A DNA stretch of 37,473 bases from an uncultured Cyclobacteriaceae bacterium (GTDB lineage Bacteria > Bacteroidota > Bacteroidia > Cytophagales > Cyclobacteriaceae). The DNA is taken from positions 1-37,473 of the forward strand of contig CANLOE010000074.1 of assembly GCA_947492745.1 (NCBI GenBank). Reading direction: 5' to 3'. The translations under genes and the position numbers were made by a program. The notes under the pieces are model-generated. The model was not told the origin of the DNA. It did no database searches and was given only the letters and a program-made list of their open reading frames with translations. This document shows, piece by piece, positions 24,982-33,022 of this stretch; the first letter of the stretch is position 1, and the number at the start of each line of letters is the position of its first letter.

Positions 24982-27428
24982 TAATAAACTTATATATCAT
25001 TATCAAGCATTTAGCAAACATATTTCTTGTCGGCAGTTTCTTATTGCCGAGTTCGATGCTGTTCGCGCAAGAGCAGTGCAACTGTTCTGTTTCCGGGAAA
25101 GTTGTGGACCGTGAGACGGGCATACCACTTTACGGAGCCATTGTGCGTATTCCCGAATTGGAGGTGGGAGTCTCCATTAACAAAGAAGGTAAATACCATC
25201 TGAAGAACCTCTGCCCCTGCCCGTCTTCCTGTACCATAGAGATCAGCCATGTCGGTTATGGTACCCTCAGTGAGCACATAACACTGGGCGTGAAAGGTGA
25301 GCATCACTTTTATTTGGAAGAGAACAATCTTTTGCTCAATGAAGTCACCGTTAGTGACCAAAAAGTGAGTGAGGGTATAAGTACTACTGTTCAGACACTC
25401 TCCGATGAGGCCCTAGAGCGAGAGCGGGGAAAAAACCTGGGTGATGCACTGAAGTCCATCACGGGAGTGAGTACCTTACAGACAGGAGTAAACGTCTCCA
25501 AGCCCGTTATCCACGGACTCCATAGTAACCGTGTACTGACCTTGTACAACGGCGTACGTTTGGAAGGGCAGCAGTGGGGGGCCGATCATGGGCCGGAGAT
25601 AGACCCTTTTGTTGCTTCCAGTCTATCGGTGGTCAAAGGTGCCGCCTCGGTCAAGTACGGTTCCGATGCCCTTGGGGGGGTAATTATTGTCAACCCACCG
25701 GAGCTGATGGACAAGACAACGCTGAAAGGAGAACTCTATATACTGGGCATGAGCAATGGTCGGGCGGGAGTTACCTCCTCTACACTACAGGGAGGACAAA
25801 AACTGGGTAAAGGTACCTTGGGTTGGAGAGTGCAGGGCACGGCCCGTAAGTCGGGGGACAAGAAAACACCTAATTATAGCCTGACCAATACAGGTGCACA
25901 AGAGCTGAATTTTTCGGGAGCCCTTGGTTTTCATCAAAAAAAGTGGGGCCTGGAAGCCTTTTTCAGCCGCTATGATACCGAACTGGGGATACTCCGAGCT
26001 ACCTCCTCTTCCAGTCTGGAAGAACTGCAGGAAGCATTGGATGCTGAGCGACCGGACCCCGTACTGGATTTTACCTATCGTATCGGCGCCCCCAGACAAG
26101 AGGTCAAGCATGACCTTCTCAATATCAAAAGTCATTACGACTTCAAGTTAGGTTCGCTTTCCCTGATTTATGGTTTCCAGACCAACCAACGTCAAGAATT
26201 CGATGTACGTAGAAGTAGCCTCAGGGATTTTCCCTCTTTGGACCTGACCATCACTACCAGCACCTTGGATTTAGAATGGGAACACCATCTTTTCAAGAAA
26301 GATCATGGAAACTTTGGTATCAATTACCTTAGTCAGGAGAACAGAAATATCCCAGGTACACAATCCCAATCCTTTATACCCAATTTCAACCAGTCTTCCT
26401 TTGGCGCTTATGCCATTCAGCATTTTCATTATGAACACTGGTCCTTGGAGGCCGGGTTTCGGTTTGATAGAAAACGGTATGATATCTCTGGACGTGATGT
26501 CATCAACAGAGTATTTAGAAACACACTCGATTATACGAATATAACGGGTACCATAGGGGCCTCGTGGGACATTGGAGGGCAGTCCTCACTCACTACCAAC
26601 ATAGGTACGGCCTGGCGCCCTCCGAACTTGGCCGAGCTTTATAGCTTTGGACTCAATCAAGGTGTCGCAGCGGTAGAGTATGGACTGGCCTTGGATAACT
26701 TCGGTCTACCCACGAAGAATGTGGATAACCTCAAAAACGAACAGGCACTGAAATGGACCAATACTTTTCTGTCTCGAAAAGACAGACTCGTGCTGGAGGG
26801 CACGGCCTATATCAACTGGATAGCCAATTATATATTCCTCAGACCCGAGAGCATCTCCATAGGTCAGAGAGGTGAGTATGTCGCTTACTGGTACCGTCAG
26901 ACCAATGCTTTCTTTGCCGGTGTCGACTTGGCAGCTACCTATGACTTGGTCAAAAACTGGAGCCTTGAAACCAAGGCCAGCTATATCAGTGTAAGGGATG
27001 CCAAAAACAAGGACCGCTTTCTATACATGCCCAATAATACCTTGGAAGTAGCGCTGTCCTATCATAAAGAAAAATGGAAAGGGCTGGAGGACCTCCATGC
27101 TAAAATAGGGCTAAATTATAACGACCGACAACGTAACGGCCCAGAGAGAGTCATTTTCCCCAGAGAACTAGAACGGCTTTCCATTAGCGGCGGCAATCCA
27201 TTCGAGGAGGACCTGCGTACTTTCGATATTCAAGATGTGCCGGATGCCTACGCTCTGCTCAACCTTGAAATGGGAATGGCCAAATCCTGGGGCGAACATC
27301 GACTGGATATAAAACTGGAAGTGTTCAATGTAGCGAATGCCGTCTATCGGGAGTATACCAATCGACTCCGTTATTATGCTGACGATATGGGTAGAAATAT
27401 TACCTTGGGGTTAAAATATTCCTTTTGA
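24951..27428 (+). CDS. TonB-dependent outer-membrane receptor, ZnuD-like
   Basis: This outer-membrane barrel imports a metal or metal chelate using TonB energy; zinc is the best guess. Numbered from TTG 24951 (825 residues), it has a signal segment (about 17-39, ending LFA), then a carboxypeptidase-like beta domain (46-125) carrying unusual cysteines C43, C45, C88, C90 and C94. A plug domain follows (about 135-250) with HGLHSNRVLTLYNGVRLEGQ, QWGADHGPEIDPF and VVKGAASVKYGSDALGGVI. The barrel ends in YSF, a typical terminal aromatic. The plug text is typical of ZnuD-like receptors. The TTG start lies inside the promoter palindrome, so the true start is downstream. No ATG or GTG precedes the signal segment; an ATT at 24999 is one option. 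The partner lipoprotein follows. Confidence 0.85.
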   Translation: MQHCCGLSNFVINLYIIIKHLANIFLVGSFLLPSSMLFAQEQCNCSVSGKVVDRETGIPLYGAIVRIPELEVGVSINKEGKYHLKNLCPCPSSCTIEISHVGYGTLSEHITLGVKGEHHFYLEENNLLLNEVTVSDQKVSEGISTTVQTLSDEALERERGKNLGDALKSITGVSTLQTGVNVSKPVIHGLHSNRVLTLYNGVRLEGQQWGADHGPEIDPFVASSLSVVKGAASVKYGSDALGGVIIVNPPELMDKTTLKGELYILGMSNGRAGVTSSTLQGGQKLGKGTLGWRVQGTARKSGDKKTPNYSLTNTGAQELNFSGALGFHQKKWGLEAFFSRYDTELGILRATSSSSLEELQEALDAERPDPVLDFTYRIGAPRQEVKHDLLNIKSHYDFKLGSLSLIYGFQTNQRQEFDVRRSSLRDFPSLDLTITTSTLDLEWEHHLFKKDHGNFGINYLSQENRNIPGTQSQSFIPNFNQSSFGAYAIQHFHYEHWSLEAGFRFDRKRYDISGRDVINRVFRNTLDYTNITGTIGASWDIGGQSSLTTNIGTAWRPPNLAELYSFGLNQGVAAVEYGLALDNFGLPTKNVDNLKNEQALKWTNTFLSRKDRLVLEGTAYINWIANYIFLRPESISIGQRGEYVAYWYRQTNAFFAGVDLAATYDLVKNWSLETKASYISVRDAKNKDRFLYMPNNTLEVALSYHKEKWKGLEDLHAKIGLNYNDRQRNGPERVIFPRELERLSISGGNPFEEDLRTFDIQDVPDAYALLNLEMGMAKSWGEHRLDIKLEVFNVANAVYREYTNRLRYYADDMGRNITLGLKYSF

Positions 27429-27478
27429 TGGGAATATGGACCGTTGGAATAAGGAAAGACAAATTTCGGCCCATAAGT

Positions 27479-27509
27479 TTGCAACATTGTTGCATTTTGA
27501 TTTACTTTG
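27479..27509 (+). promoter_or_regulatory. Promoter with 7-1-7 palindromic operator of the lipoprotein gene
   Basis: TTG (27479-27481), 20 bases, then TTACTTTG (27502-27509), one mismatch from TAnnTTTG. A perfect palindrome, TGCAACA-T-TGTTGCA, is at 27480-27494. Spacing and register are the same as at the TonB receptor promoter, so one regulator probably controls both genes separately. Confidence 0.75.
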
Positions 27510-27560
27510 TATCATAACCGTTGCGCGAAGAACCCAAATAATACAAAACGTTATAGTAAA

Positions 27561-28217
27561 ATGATGAAAAATCTTAATCCCTACCCTCTAGCATTACTAC
27601 TGGGATGTTCTCTTTTCACTGCTGCCTGTGGTGATGATGATAGTGTGCCCGAGGTAGAAGAAGAGAATATACCCGAGTTGATTACAGAAGTAAAGCTCAG
27701 CTTTTTGCCTATGGCAGGAACAGCTGGAACGCTAGTAGAGGTGATGGCTACTGATCCCGACGGTACGGGACCGCAACCCCTTGCGACCAGTGATTCCATT
27801 AGATTAAAAGGAGGTATCGAGTACCGTATGAATATCGAACTGACCAATGGCTTGGCTACTGGCGAAGAAAGTGATATCAGTGCAGAAGTAGAAGAGGAAG
27901 CAGAAGAACATATGCTCTTTTTCGGATGGACAGAAGGACTGTTTTCTAGCCCGGATGGTAACGGAAACATAGACGATAGAGCGGATATTGTCAATTATGA
28001 TGCCGCTGAAAACGATGAAAATGGACTACCACTCGGACTGACAGGAACTACTTGGACGCCAGTCAATGAAGAGAAAAAAGGGTCTTTCACCATCAAACTT
28101 CAGCATCAGCCGGATTTGGATGATGGTACTGTTCAAAAGACTACAGACTCAGGTTCTACTGTCGGGGATAATGACCTTGATATTACCTTTGGTATCAAAA
28201 TCATTCCCGGCAGCTGA
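27561..28217 (+). CDS. Surface lipoprotein paired with the TonB receptor
   Basis: From ATG 27561 it gives 218 residues. The start MMKNLNPYPLALLLGCSLFTAACGDDD is a lipoprotein signal with lipidation at C23. An acidic linker leads to a beta-rich domain (VKLSFLPMAGT...DSIRLKGGIEYRMNIELTN), then an acidic helix EVEEEAEEHMLFFGW, and a C-terminal strand-rich part (GSFTIKLQHQPDLDDGTVQK...DLDITFGIKI). I recall this family from Bacteroidota genomes under the odd label 'type 1 periplasmic binding fold superfamily protein', next to metal TonB receptors. The Glu/His segment could hold zinc. It has its own palindromic promoter, so it is a separate transcript in one regulon. Confidence 0.78.
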   Translation: MMKNLNPYPLALLLGCSLFTAACGDDDSVPEVEEENIPELITEVKLSFLPMAGTAGTLVEVMATDPDGTGPQPLATSDSIRLKGGIEYRMNIELTNGLATGEESDISAEVEEEAEEHMLFFGWTEGLFSSPDGNGNIDDRADIVNYDAAENDENGLPLGLTGTTWTPVNEEKKGSFTIKLQHQPDLDDGTVQKTTDSGSTVGDNDLDITFGIKIIPGS

Positions 28218-28307
28218 ATTAAATGAAAATTAGTGAAATAATTATAGGATAATTATTTGGGTTGAATAGGATAGTAAGCAGTATGGTGTTGACTTACTAT
28301 CTAAAGT

Positions 28308-28337
28308 ATACGGCTGACCTTTTTAGGTTAGCCGTAT
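28308..28337 (+). terminator. Terminator-like hairpin between the lipoprotein and HisA-like genes
   Basis: ATACGGCTGACCT pairs with AGGTTAGCCGTAT around a TTTT loop (13 pairs, one G:T). It is placed between convergent genes and probably serves both strands, although neither side has a strong T-run. Confidence 0.55.
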
Positions 28338-28376
28338 TCCGTAAATTTACGATGTGTTTAGGAAGTAAACAAATGG

Positions 28377-29108
28377 TCAACTTACTTTCTGCATAAATTT
28401 TTTGAGTTCGTTCATGTCCAGCTGTCCTTCATACAATGCTTTGCCTACAATAACGGCAAATACACCCATATCGTTCAGCTTTTCGATTTCTTCTACTTTA
28501 CTTACCCCTCCACTGGCGAGTACCCGAATATCGGGGAATTTATCCAAAATGGCCTGATAAATGTTATACGATGGTCCTTGAAGGCCTCCGTTCTTCGCGA
28601 TATCGGTAGTTTTTACATATTTCAGACCACGCTGGTAAAAATAGTCGATATGGTCCATCAAATCGATATCGGTTTCTTTTTCCCATCCTCGGATTCTTAT
28701 TTTTCCATCCATGGCATCTGCTCCCAAGGTTATTTTCTCTCTACCATAAGAGATGATCCATGAGGCGAACAGTTCCTTACTACTGACGGCAGCACTGGCG
28801 GCAGTGATGTATTTGGCACCATATTCATAGGCTTTACTGATGTCACCATCGGTATGGATACCTCCCGTAAAATCAACCTTTAAGCTTGTATAGCCCGCGA
28901 TGGCTTCCAGTATGTGATAATTGACAGGTTGTCCCCTACGCGCCCCGTCCAAATCTACCAGATGTACTACCTCAGCGCCCATGTCTTCAAAGCGCATGGC
29001 CAGATCGATAGGACTTTCGTCATATACCTTCGTCTTACTAGGATCCCCGCCCAAGAGACGGACTACTTTTCCATCGCGAATAACAATCGAAGGTATAATT
29101 TGAATCAT
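28377..29108 (-). CDS. HisA-like TIM-barrel protein lacking the first catalytic Asp
   Basis: This 243-residue protein is clearly of the HisA/HisF type (LVDLDGARRG, VDFTGGIHTDGD, LGADAMDGKIRIRGW, KYVKTTDIAKNG, LASGGVSKVEEI). True HisA isomerises ProFAR to PRFAR in histidine synthesis and needs a catalytic aspartate in the first strand (IPAID). Here that position is valine: IIPSIVIRDGKVVRL, codon GTT, one base from GAT. The second catalytic aspartate, in GADAMDG, is kept. The usual aspartate in TDIsrDG is asparagine (AKNG). No other his gene is adjacent, so it is more likely a paralogue with altered activity than the histidine enzyme. A sequencing error at one base could give the first change alone. 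Confidence 0.82.
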   Translation of the reverse strand: MIQIIPSIVIRDGKVVRLLGGDPSKTKVYDESPIDLAMRFEDMGAEVVHLVDLDGARRGQPVNYHILEAIAGYTSLKVDFTGGIHTDGDISKAYEYGAKYITAASAAVSSKELFASWIISYGREKITLGADAMDGKIRIRGWEKETDIDLMDHIDYFYQRGLKYVKTTDIAKNGGLQGPSYNIYQAILDKFPDIRVLASGGVSKVEEIEKLNDMGVFAVIVGKALYEGQLDMNELKKFMQKVS

Positions 29109-29204
29109 AGGTCTTGAGAGTTTGAAAGAATCGGAAAATTATATGATAAAGGTCGCTTTTGAAAGTATTTTGCGAACCAATCAGGAAAATCCAAAGGATT
29201 CAGT

Positions 29205-29503
29205 GACTGTTTTGGAATTATATTTGAAATTTGTTATAGCTTATTTTGGAAGCAGAAGGGGGCGGCACAGAGCGCGAAGAAAGTGTCCCGAGGACAATTT
29301 TAGCGAAAGGACCATCCCAGCGCCATTAAAGATAACTGCGCTATCTGCGGGTTTTCAATGAATTGAATACCAAAAGAAGCACACGAATGAACAGGCTCAA
29401 AGAAATTGAAAACTTGAGTTGACTATTGTCCATGCGAGTTCCACGTACCTATTGGAAATCAATAAAACAGGTGAAAATAGATTGGATACAGTTCAAAACA
29501 GTC
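29205..29503. repeat. Palindromic intergenic repeat, family C, copy 3
   Basis: The ends are GACTGTTTTGGAATT and GTTCAAAACAGTC. The core AAAGATAACTGCGCTATCTGCG matches copy 1. At 299 bp it is about 95 bp longer than copy 1, the extra bases lying in the right half. It lies between divergent genes in the long spacer 29109-30076, where no gene was found. Confidence 0.8.
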
Positions 29504-29762
29504 TTTCGGTATATCCTATCCTTTATTTTTCACCAGTCAAACTGGCTTAACATTTAGTCTTTGAATTTAGTCATTTTTTGCGGGGTAAACAAGCCCAAAT
29601 AGGAGTGCTAATGGCTAAGCGAAGCTGATGTATACTTAGGAAAAAATGAAAAGAGTAACCTTATCGGCAATGGCCAAGGAGAAAAATCCGTATCGTGTAG
29701 AACCGTTACCGGTAGACTTGTCATCGGGGGTTTTAGAAAATAATGGCACTTAAGTCAACGAA

Positions 29763-29801
29763 TCATCCTGCCCCCAATCAATTGCATTTGAGTATAATAT
29801 A
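29763..29801 (+). repeat. Short repeat motif D, copy 3
   Basis: ATCCTGCCCCCAATCAATTG followed by CATTTGAGTATAATATA matches the D motif at 8530 and the reverse strand at 31446. Confidence 0.5.
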
Positions 29802-30037
29802 CTAGGCAGAAATAAGGGAATCGTATCTGGACGCTATCGATTAGAGCCGATAGGAGTTCATTTAGGAAAGGTCCTACCCTGCTGAAATTCCTAATGGTTA
29901 TCTACGGATACTTACTTCTTACAATACAGGTATAATCAAGACTATGCTTCCGGATGATCTTCCCATTTGTTCCTGTCCTAGGAATGTAGTGCAGGATGAT
30001 GTCGGCATTCCTGCTTTTTTTGGTGACATGAAAGCAT

Positions 30038-30045
30038 TATATTTG
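30038..30045 (+). promoter_or_regulatory. Probable -7 promoter box of the decarboxylase gene
   Basis: TATATTTG is a perfect match to TAnnTTTG, 31 bases before the ATG. A -33 TTG at the standard 20-base distance is missing; the T-rich run near 30015 could substitute. Confidence 0.5.
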
Positions 30046-30076
30046 GCCGAAATATAATAATTATACTATTTATTTT

Positions 30077-31309
30077 ATGGAATTCACCAATGATGCCTAC
30101 CGTGTACAGGGCTTGGACCTACACGAAATCTGCGACAACTTCGGTACTCCCGTGTATGTTTATGATGCCGAGAAGATAGTAAACCAACTGGAAAGCTTGA
30201 AAAAGGCCTTTGCGGGCAATAAGCTGAAAATAAAGTTTGCCGCCAAATCACTGACGAACCTCGCTATTCTGAAACTTATCCGTAAGCACGGTGGAGGCAT
30301 CGACGTAGTTTCCATTCAAGAGGCACAACTTGCGCTCAAGGCAGGTTTTGAGGCCAAGGACATTTTATTTACCCCCAACTGTGTGGGATTCGATGAGATT
30401 TGTGAGGGGGTAAAGTTGGGTTTGATGATCAATATTGACAACCTATCCATCCTGAAAAAATTTGGAGAGACCTATGGTAACAGTAAGCCCTGCTGCATAC
30501 GGCTGAACCCGCACATCATGGCCGGTGGTAATAAAAAAATCTCTACGGGACATGCGGATTCCAAATTCGGTATTTCCATCTACCAGTTACCGGATGTACT
30601 GGAGCTCATCGATAAATATGGGATGGACGTCATCGGGCTTCATGTACATACGGGTTCCGATATTCTGGATGCGGATGTATTTATGCAGATGTCAAAAATC
30701 ATTTTTGAGGCCGCGAATAACTTTGCTGAACTGAAGTTCATTGATTTTGGCAGTGGCTTTAAAGTAGCTTACCAAGAAGGGGATATCGTAACGAGTATCG
30801 AAGAACTGGGCAAGAAGTTGAGTTCTGCCTTTCGAGAGTTCTGCCAAGAGTATGGTACGGAACTGGAGATGTGGTTTGAACCCGGAAAATACTTGGTCAG
30901 CGAGGCAGGTCTGTTTTTGGTCAAGACAAATGTGGTCAAGGCCACACCGGCGAGGACTTTTGTAGGTGTGAACTCCGGCCTTAACCACTTTTTACGACCG
31001 ATGATGTACGATGCCCATCATGATATCGTAAATATTTCCAATCCTAGTGGTGAGAAACATGTCTACTCCGTGGTCGGTTATATCTGTGAGACCGATAACC
31101 TTGGCTGGGACCGACAATTGCATGAAGTCAGGGAAGGGGACTTACTTGCTTTCAAAAATGCGGGAGCCTACTGCTTCTCCATGGCATCCAATTACAACTC
31201 CCGTTTGAGGCCTCCTGAAGTACTGATCATTGATGGTGAGGCAAAACTGATTCGCAAACGCGAAACTATGGAGGACATCACCCGTAATCTGGTCGATATA
31301 GAGATTTGA
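30077..31309 (+). CDS. lysA: Diaminopimelate decarboxylase family enzyme
   Basis: This fold-type III PLP enzyme most likely converts meso-diaminopimelate to lysine and CO2, the last step of lysine synthesis. The 410-residue protein has PLP lysine K57 in KIKFAAKSLTN. HVHTGSD follows near residue 194, the glycine-rich phosphate loop is FIDFGSGF, and EPGKYLVSEAG near residue 270 is a family motif. The catalytic cysteine of the second subunit is in GYICETDNLG near residue 337, with a Y/N C-terminal part (NAGAYCFSMASNYNSR). Length and motifs suit LysA rather than ornithine/arginine decarboxylases. No other lysine genes are adjacent. The ATG at 30077 begins a normal N-terminus. Confidence 0.9.
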   Translation: MEFTNDAYRVQGLDLHEICDNFGTPVYVYDAEKIVNQLESLKKAFAGNKLKIKFAAKSLTNLAILKLIRKHGGGIDVVSIQEAQLALKAGFEAKDILFTPNCVGFDEICEGVKLGLMINIDNLSILKKFGETYGNSKPCCIRLNPHIMAGGNKKISTGHADSKFGISIYQLPDVLELIDKYGMDVIGLHVHTGSDILDADVFMQMSKIIFEAANNFAELKFIDFGSGFKVAYQEGDIVTSIEELGKKLSSAFREFCQEYGTELEMWFEPGKYLVSEAGLFLVKTNVVKATPARTFVGVNSGLNHFLRPMMYDAHHDIVNISNPSGEKHVYSVVGYICETDNLGWDRQLHEVREGDLLAFKNAGAYCFSMASNYNSRLRPPEVLIIDGEAKLIRKRETMEDITRNLVDIEI

Positions 31310-31445
31310 TGCTACTATACTTGCCTTTGGATACCCATCAGCAAGAAGAACCTATGTCCTAAAGATGAGAATCCGGCCTATTTTTTTAGAGCGGATTTTT
31401 ATTGCGGAACAGACTTCTTCAAATCAGTGAAATAGATGTATTTGC

Positions 31446-31484
31446 GCTTATACTCAAGCACAATTGGTTTGGGACAGGGTGTTT
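31446..31484 (-). repeat. Short repeat motif D, copy 4
   Basis: TATACTCAAGCACAATTGG followed by TTTGGGACAGGGTG is the reverse complement of the D motif at 8530 and 29763. It lies 20 bp left of the B element fragment. Confidence 0.55.
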
Positions 31485-31504
31485 TTGGATGGAACGGTAT
31501 GTTT

Positions 31505-31542
31505 AACCCGGATCATGCGTTGGAACTTCGTAACGAGGGTTT
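31505..31542. repeat. Family B left-end fragment
   Basis: AACCCGGATCATGCGTTGGA and ACTTCGTAACGAGGGTTT match the left end of copy 6 almost perfectly, then stop. A complete copy starts directly after it. This gives a truncated-plus-full tandem. Confidence 0.75.
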
Positions 31543-31544
31543 AA

Positions 31545-31711
31545 CCCAAAATGTTCGTTGGAACTTCGTCATGAGGACTTAAATGACAATACATCAGTGC
31601 GTTTTCTTGGATTCAGCGTAGCACCGCTACGGTGAATTCAAAAAACGCATTCAGGTACTGATTTGAAGCCGGTTAAGTCCGGAATAGATTTTCTAATGGA
31701 CATTTTGGGTT
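31545..31711. repeat. Palindromic intergenic repeat, family B, copy 8
   Basis: The ends are AACCCAAAATGTTCGTTGG and CTAATGGACATTTTGGGTT. The central hairpin CGTAGC-ACC-GCTACG is at 31617-31631. Inner sequences match copies 5 and 6. It lies between convergent genes; nothing else was found in the spacer 31310-31787. Confidence 0.9.
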
Positions 31712-31787
31712 AAACCTATAAAAACAGAGATGCGATGCCAATAACAATGTAGAAAATTACCTATCCTAGTCTACTGGTGCTGTATTT

Positions 31788-32534
31788 CTATTTCCAAGAG
31801 TATCCGTCTCTGAACAAGTGGCCCCTACGTTTTTTGTTTTTTCTATAAATGATGGAAAACAGCTCTTTTTTGATTTTTTTCTCGGAAAACCGGTGGACGA
31901 ACTTCTTCCCATCGATGATAATATAAAAACGAAAAGGAACGAACCGCTCCAAAAAAACAGCAGGAGACAGGCCTTTCCACCCTTTGGGAGCATGTTCATG
32001 GCTAAGGTGAATGCAGATCTCCAGACTTTCGCCCGGAGCGATGGGAGTAAGCTCTTCAGTACTTTTGACCTTCCCCTTATCAATAAATTTCACCGGATAG
32101 ACCTCCCCGGTATACTCCACCTTTAGAAAACCACTGATATGGTTTATCGTTTTTTTGGAGGTGTTGGTGCCGCTGGCCAGAAAACAGCGGATGTACCAGT
32201 AGGACCTTCCCTTGGATTTTATCTGTTGTCGCATCTCCAGAAAGCGCTCAAAAGACCATTTGATAGGGCTTCTGACGATGGTCTTTTTGATGGCGATATA
32301 GGCGATGAAACCGACAAAGGTCAGGGTCAATGTGGTGTGATAGAAAGTCGTTAGTGCCACTCCCATAATATCCCTGAACCGTACAGAGATGGTCATATAT
32401 ACGTCGGCTACCCTTTGGATATCGGTCATCCATAGGGCTATGGAGGGCAGAGCTGTAGAGGTCATATAGGCCATGAAAGCGGCTACCAGTTGACCTCCCT
32501 CCGGGTCGTTCACTATTTCTTTCCAGGTTTTCAT
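31788..32534 (-). CDS. Membrane-anchored protein of unknown function
   Basis: This 248-residue protein has a hydrophobic N-terminal third: one helix-like stretch around VAAFMAYMTSTALPSIALWM and a clear membrane helix around TTLTLTFVGFIAYIAI. A soluble basic domain follows, with SGFLKVEYTGEVYPVKFIDKGKVKSTEEL, PGESLEICIHL and a Lys/Arg-rich C-terminus. No motif was recognised. Composition and codon use look like a real gene. It is convergent with the decarboxylase gene and lies 7 bp downstream of a doubtful small frame on the same strand. Confidence 0.65.
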   Translation of the reverse strand: MKTWKEIVNDPEGGQLVAAFMAYMTSTALPSIALWMTDIQRVADVYMTISVRFRDIMGVALTTFYHTTLTLTFVGFIAYIAIKKTIVRSPIKWSFERFLEMRQQIKSKGRSYWYIRCFLASGTNTSKKTINHISGFLKVEYTGEVYPVKFIDKGKVKSTEELTPIAPGESLEICIHLSHEHAPKGWKGLSPAVFLERFVPFRFYIIIDGKKFVHRFSEKKIKKELFSIIYRKNKKRRGHLFRDGYSWK

Positions 32535-32541
32535 GATGGTT

Positions 32542-32847
32542 TCAAATCAAATATCTTTTCAAACTACTCTCGTGGCTATCCGTAGCTCCCGTCCATACCG
32601 AGACTACTCCGCTAAAGGGTTCAGAATCTGATACCATTCGGAAGCTTAGGGAATGCGTACTGTTCCTACAATCTCTAAAAAAGTACTGGACAAGGTCGCA
32701 CTGCGCGTACACTCCATAGGTGTATAGTGGAGCGAAGAATATCACTTGATCATGCCCAAGCGCAATATGGTTTGGAACTCGATGGTTTTCTATGGTAAGA
32801 GCTTGTTCGAACGATAGGATTTCTGATGACCGACCCTCAGATAACAA
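32542..32847 (-). CDS. Doubtful 101-residue frame upstream of the membrane protein
   Basis: This frame starts at TTG 32847, includes DLVQYFFRDCRNSTHSLSFRM, and ends ESSLKRYLI 7 bp before the membrane-protein start. There is no ATG before its last third, no ribosome site and no recognised family. It could be a small coupled gene or a chance frame. The rest of the 488-bp spacer is featureless. Confidence 0.2.
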   Translation of the reverse strand: MLSEGRSSEILSFEQALTIENHRVPNHIALGHDQVIFFAPLYTYGVYAQCDLVQYFFRDCRNSTHSLSFRMVSDSEPFSGVVSVWTGATDSHESSLKRYLI

Positions 32848-33022
32848 ATGTTAACAGACTCTCCATAGTAAGGCTTTCTATTGGCCAACCGCCCAATTCG
32901 CTACTGCTTGAATATAAATCGGTGATCAACTATTGGTCTTTGTTAATACTACTCTATAGCTATGCTTTTGGTAACCTTTTGCGCGGTCTACTATACTTTG
33001 CACAAAACCCCGTAAGGGATGT

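Noticed and set aside
29122-29361. 79-residue plus-strand frame
   Set aside because: It runs into a family C repeat and would take its C-terminus from repeat sequence.
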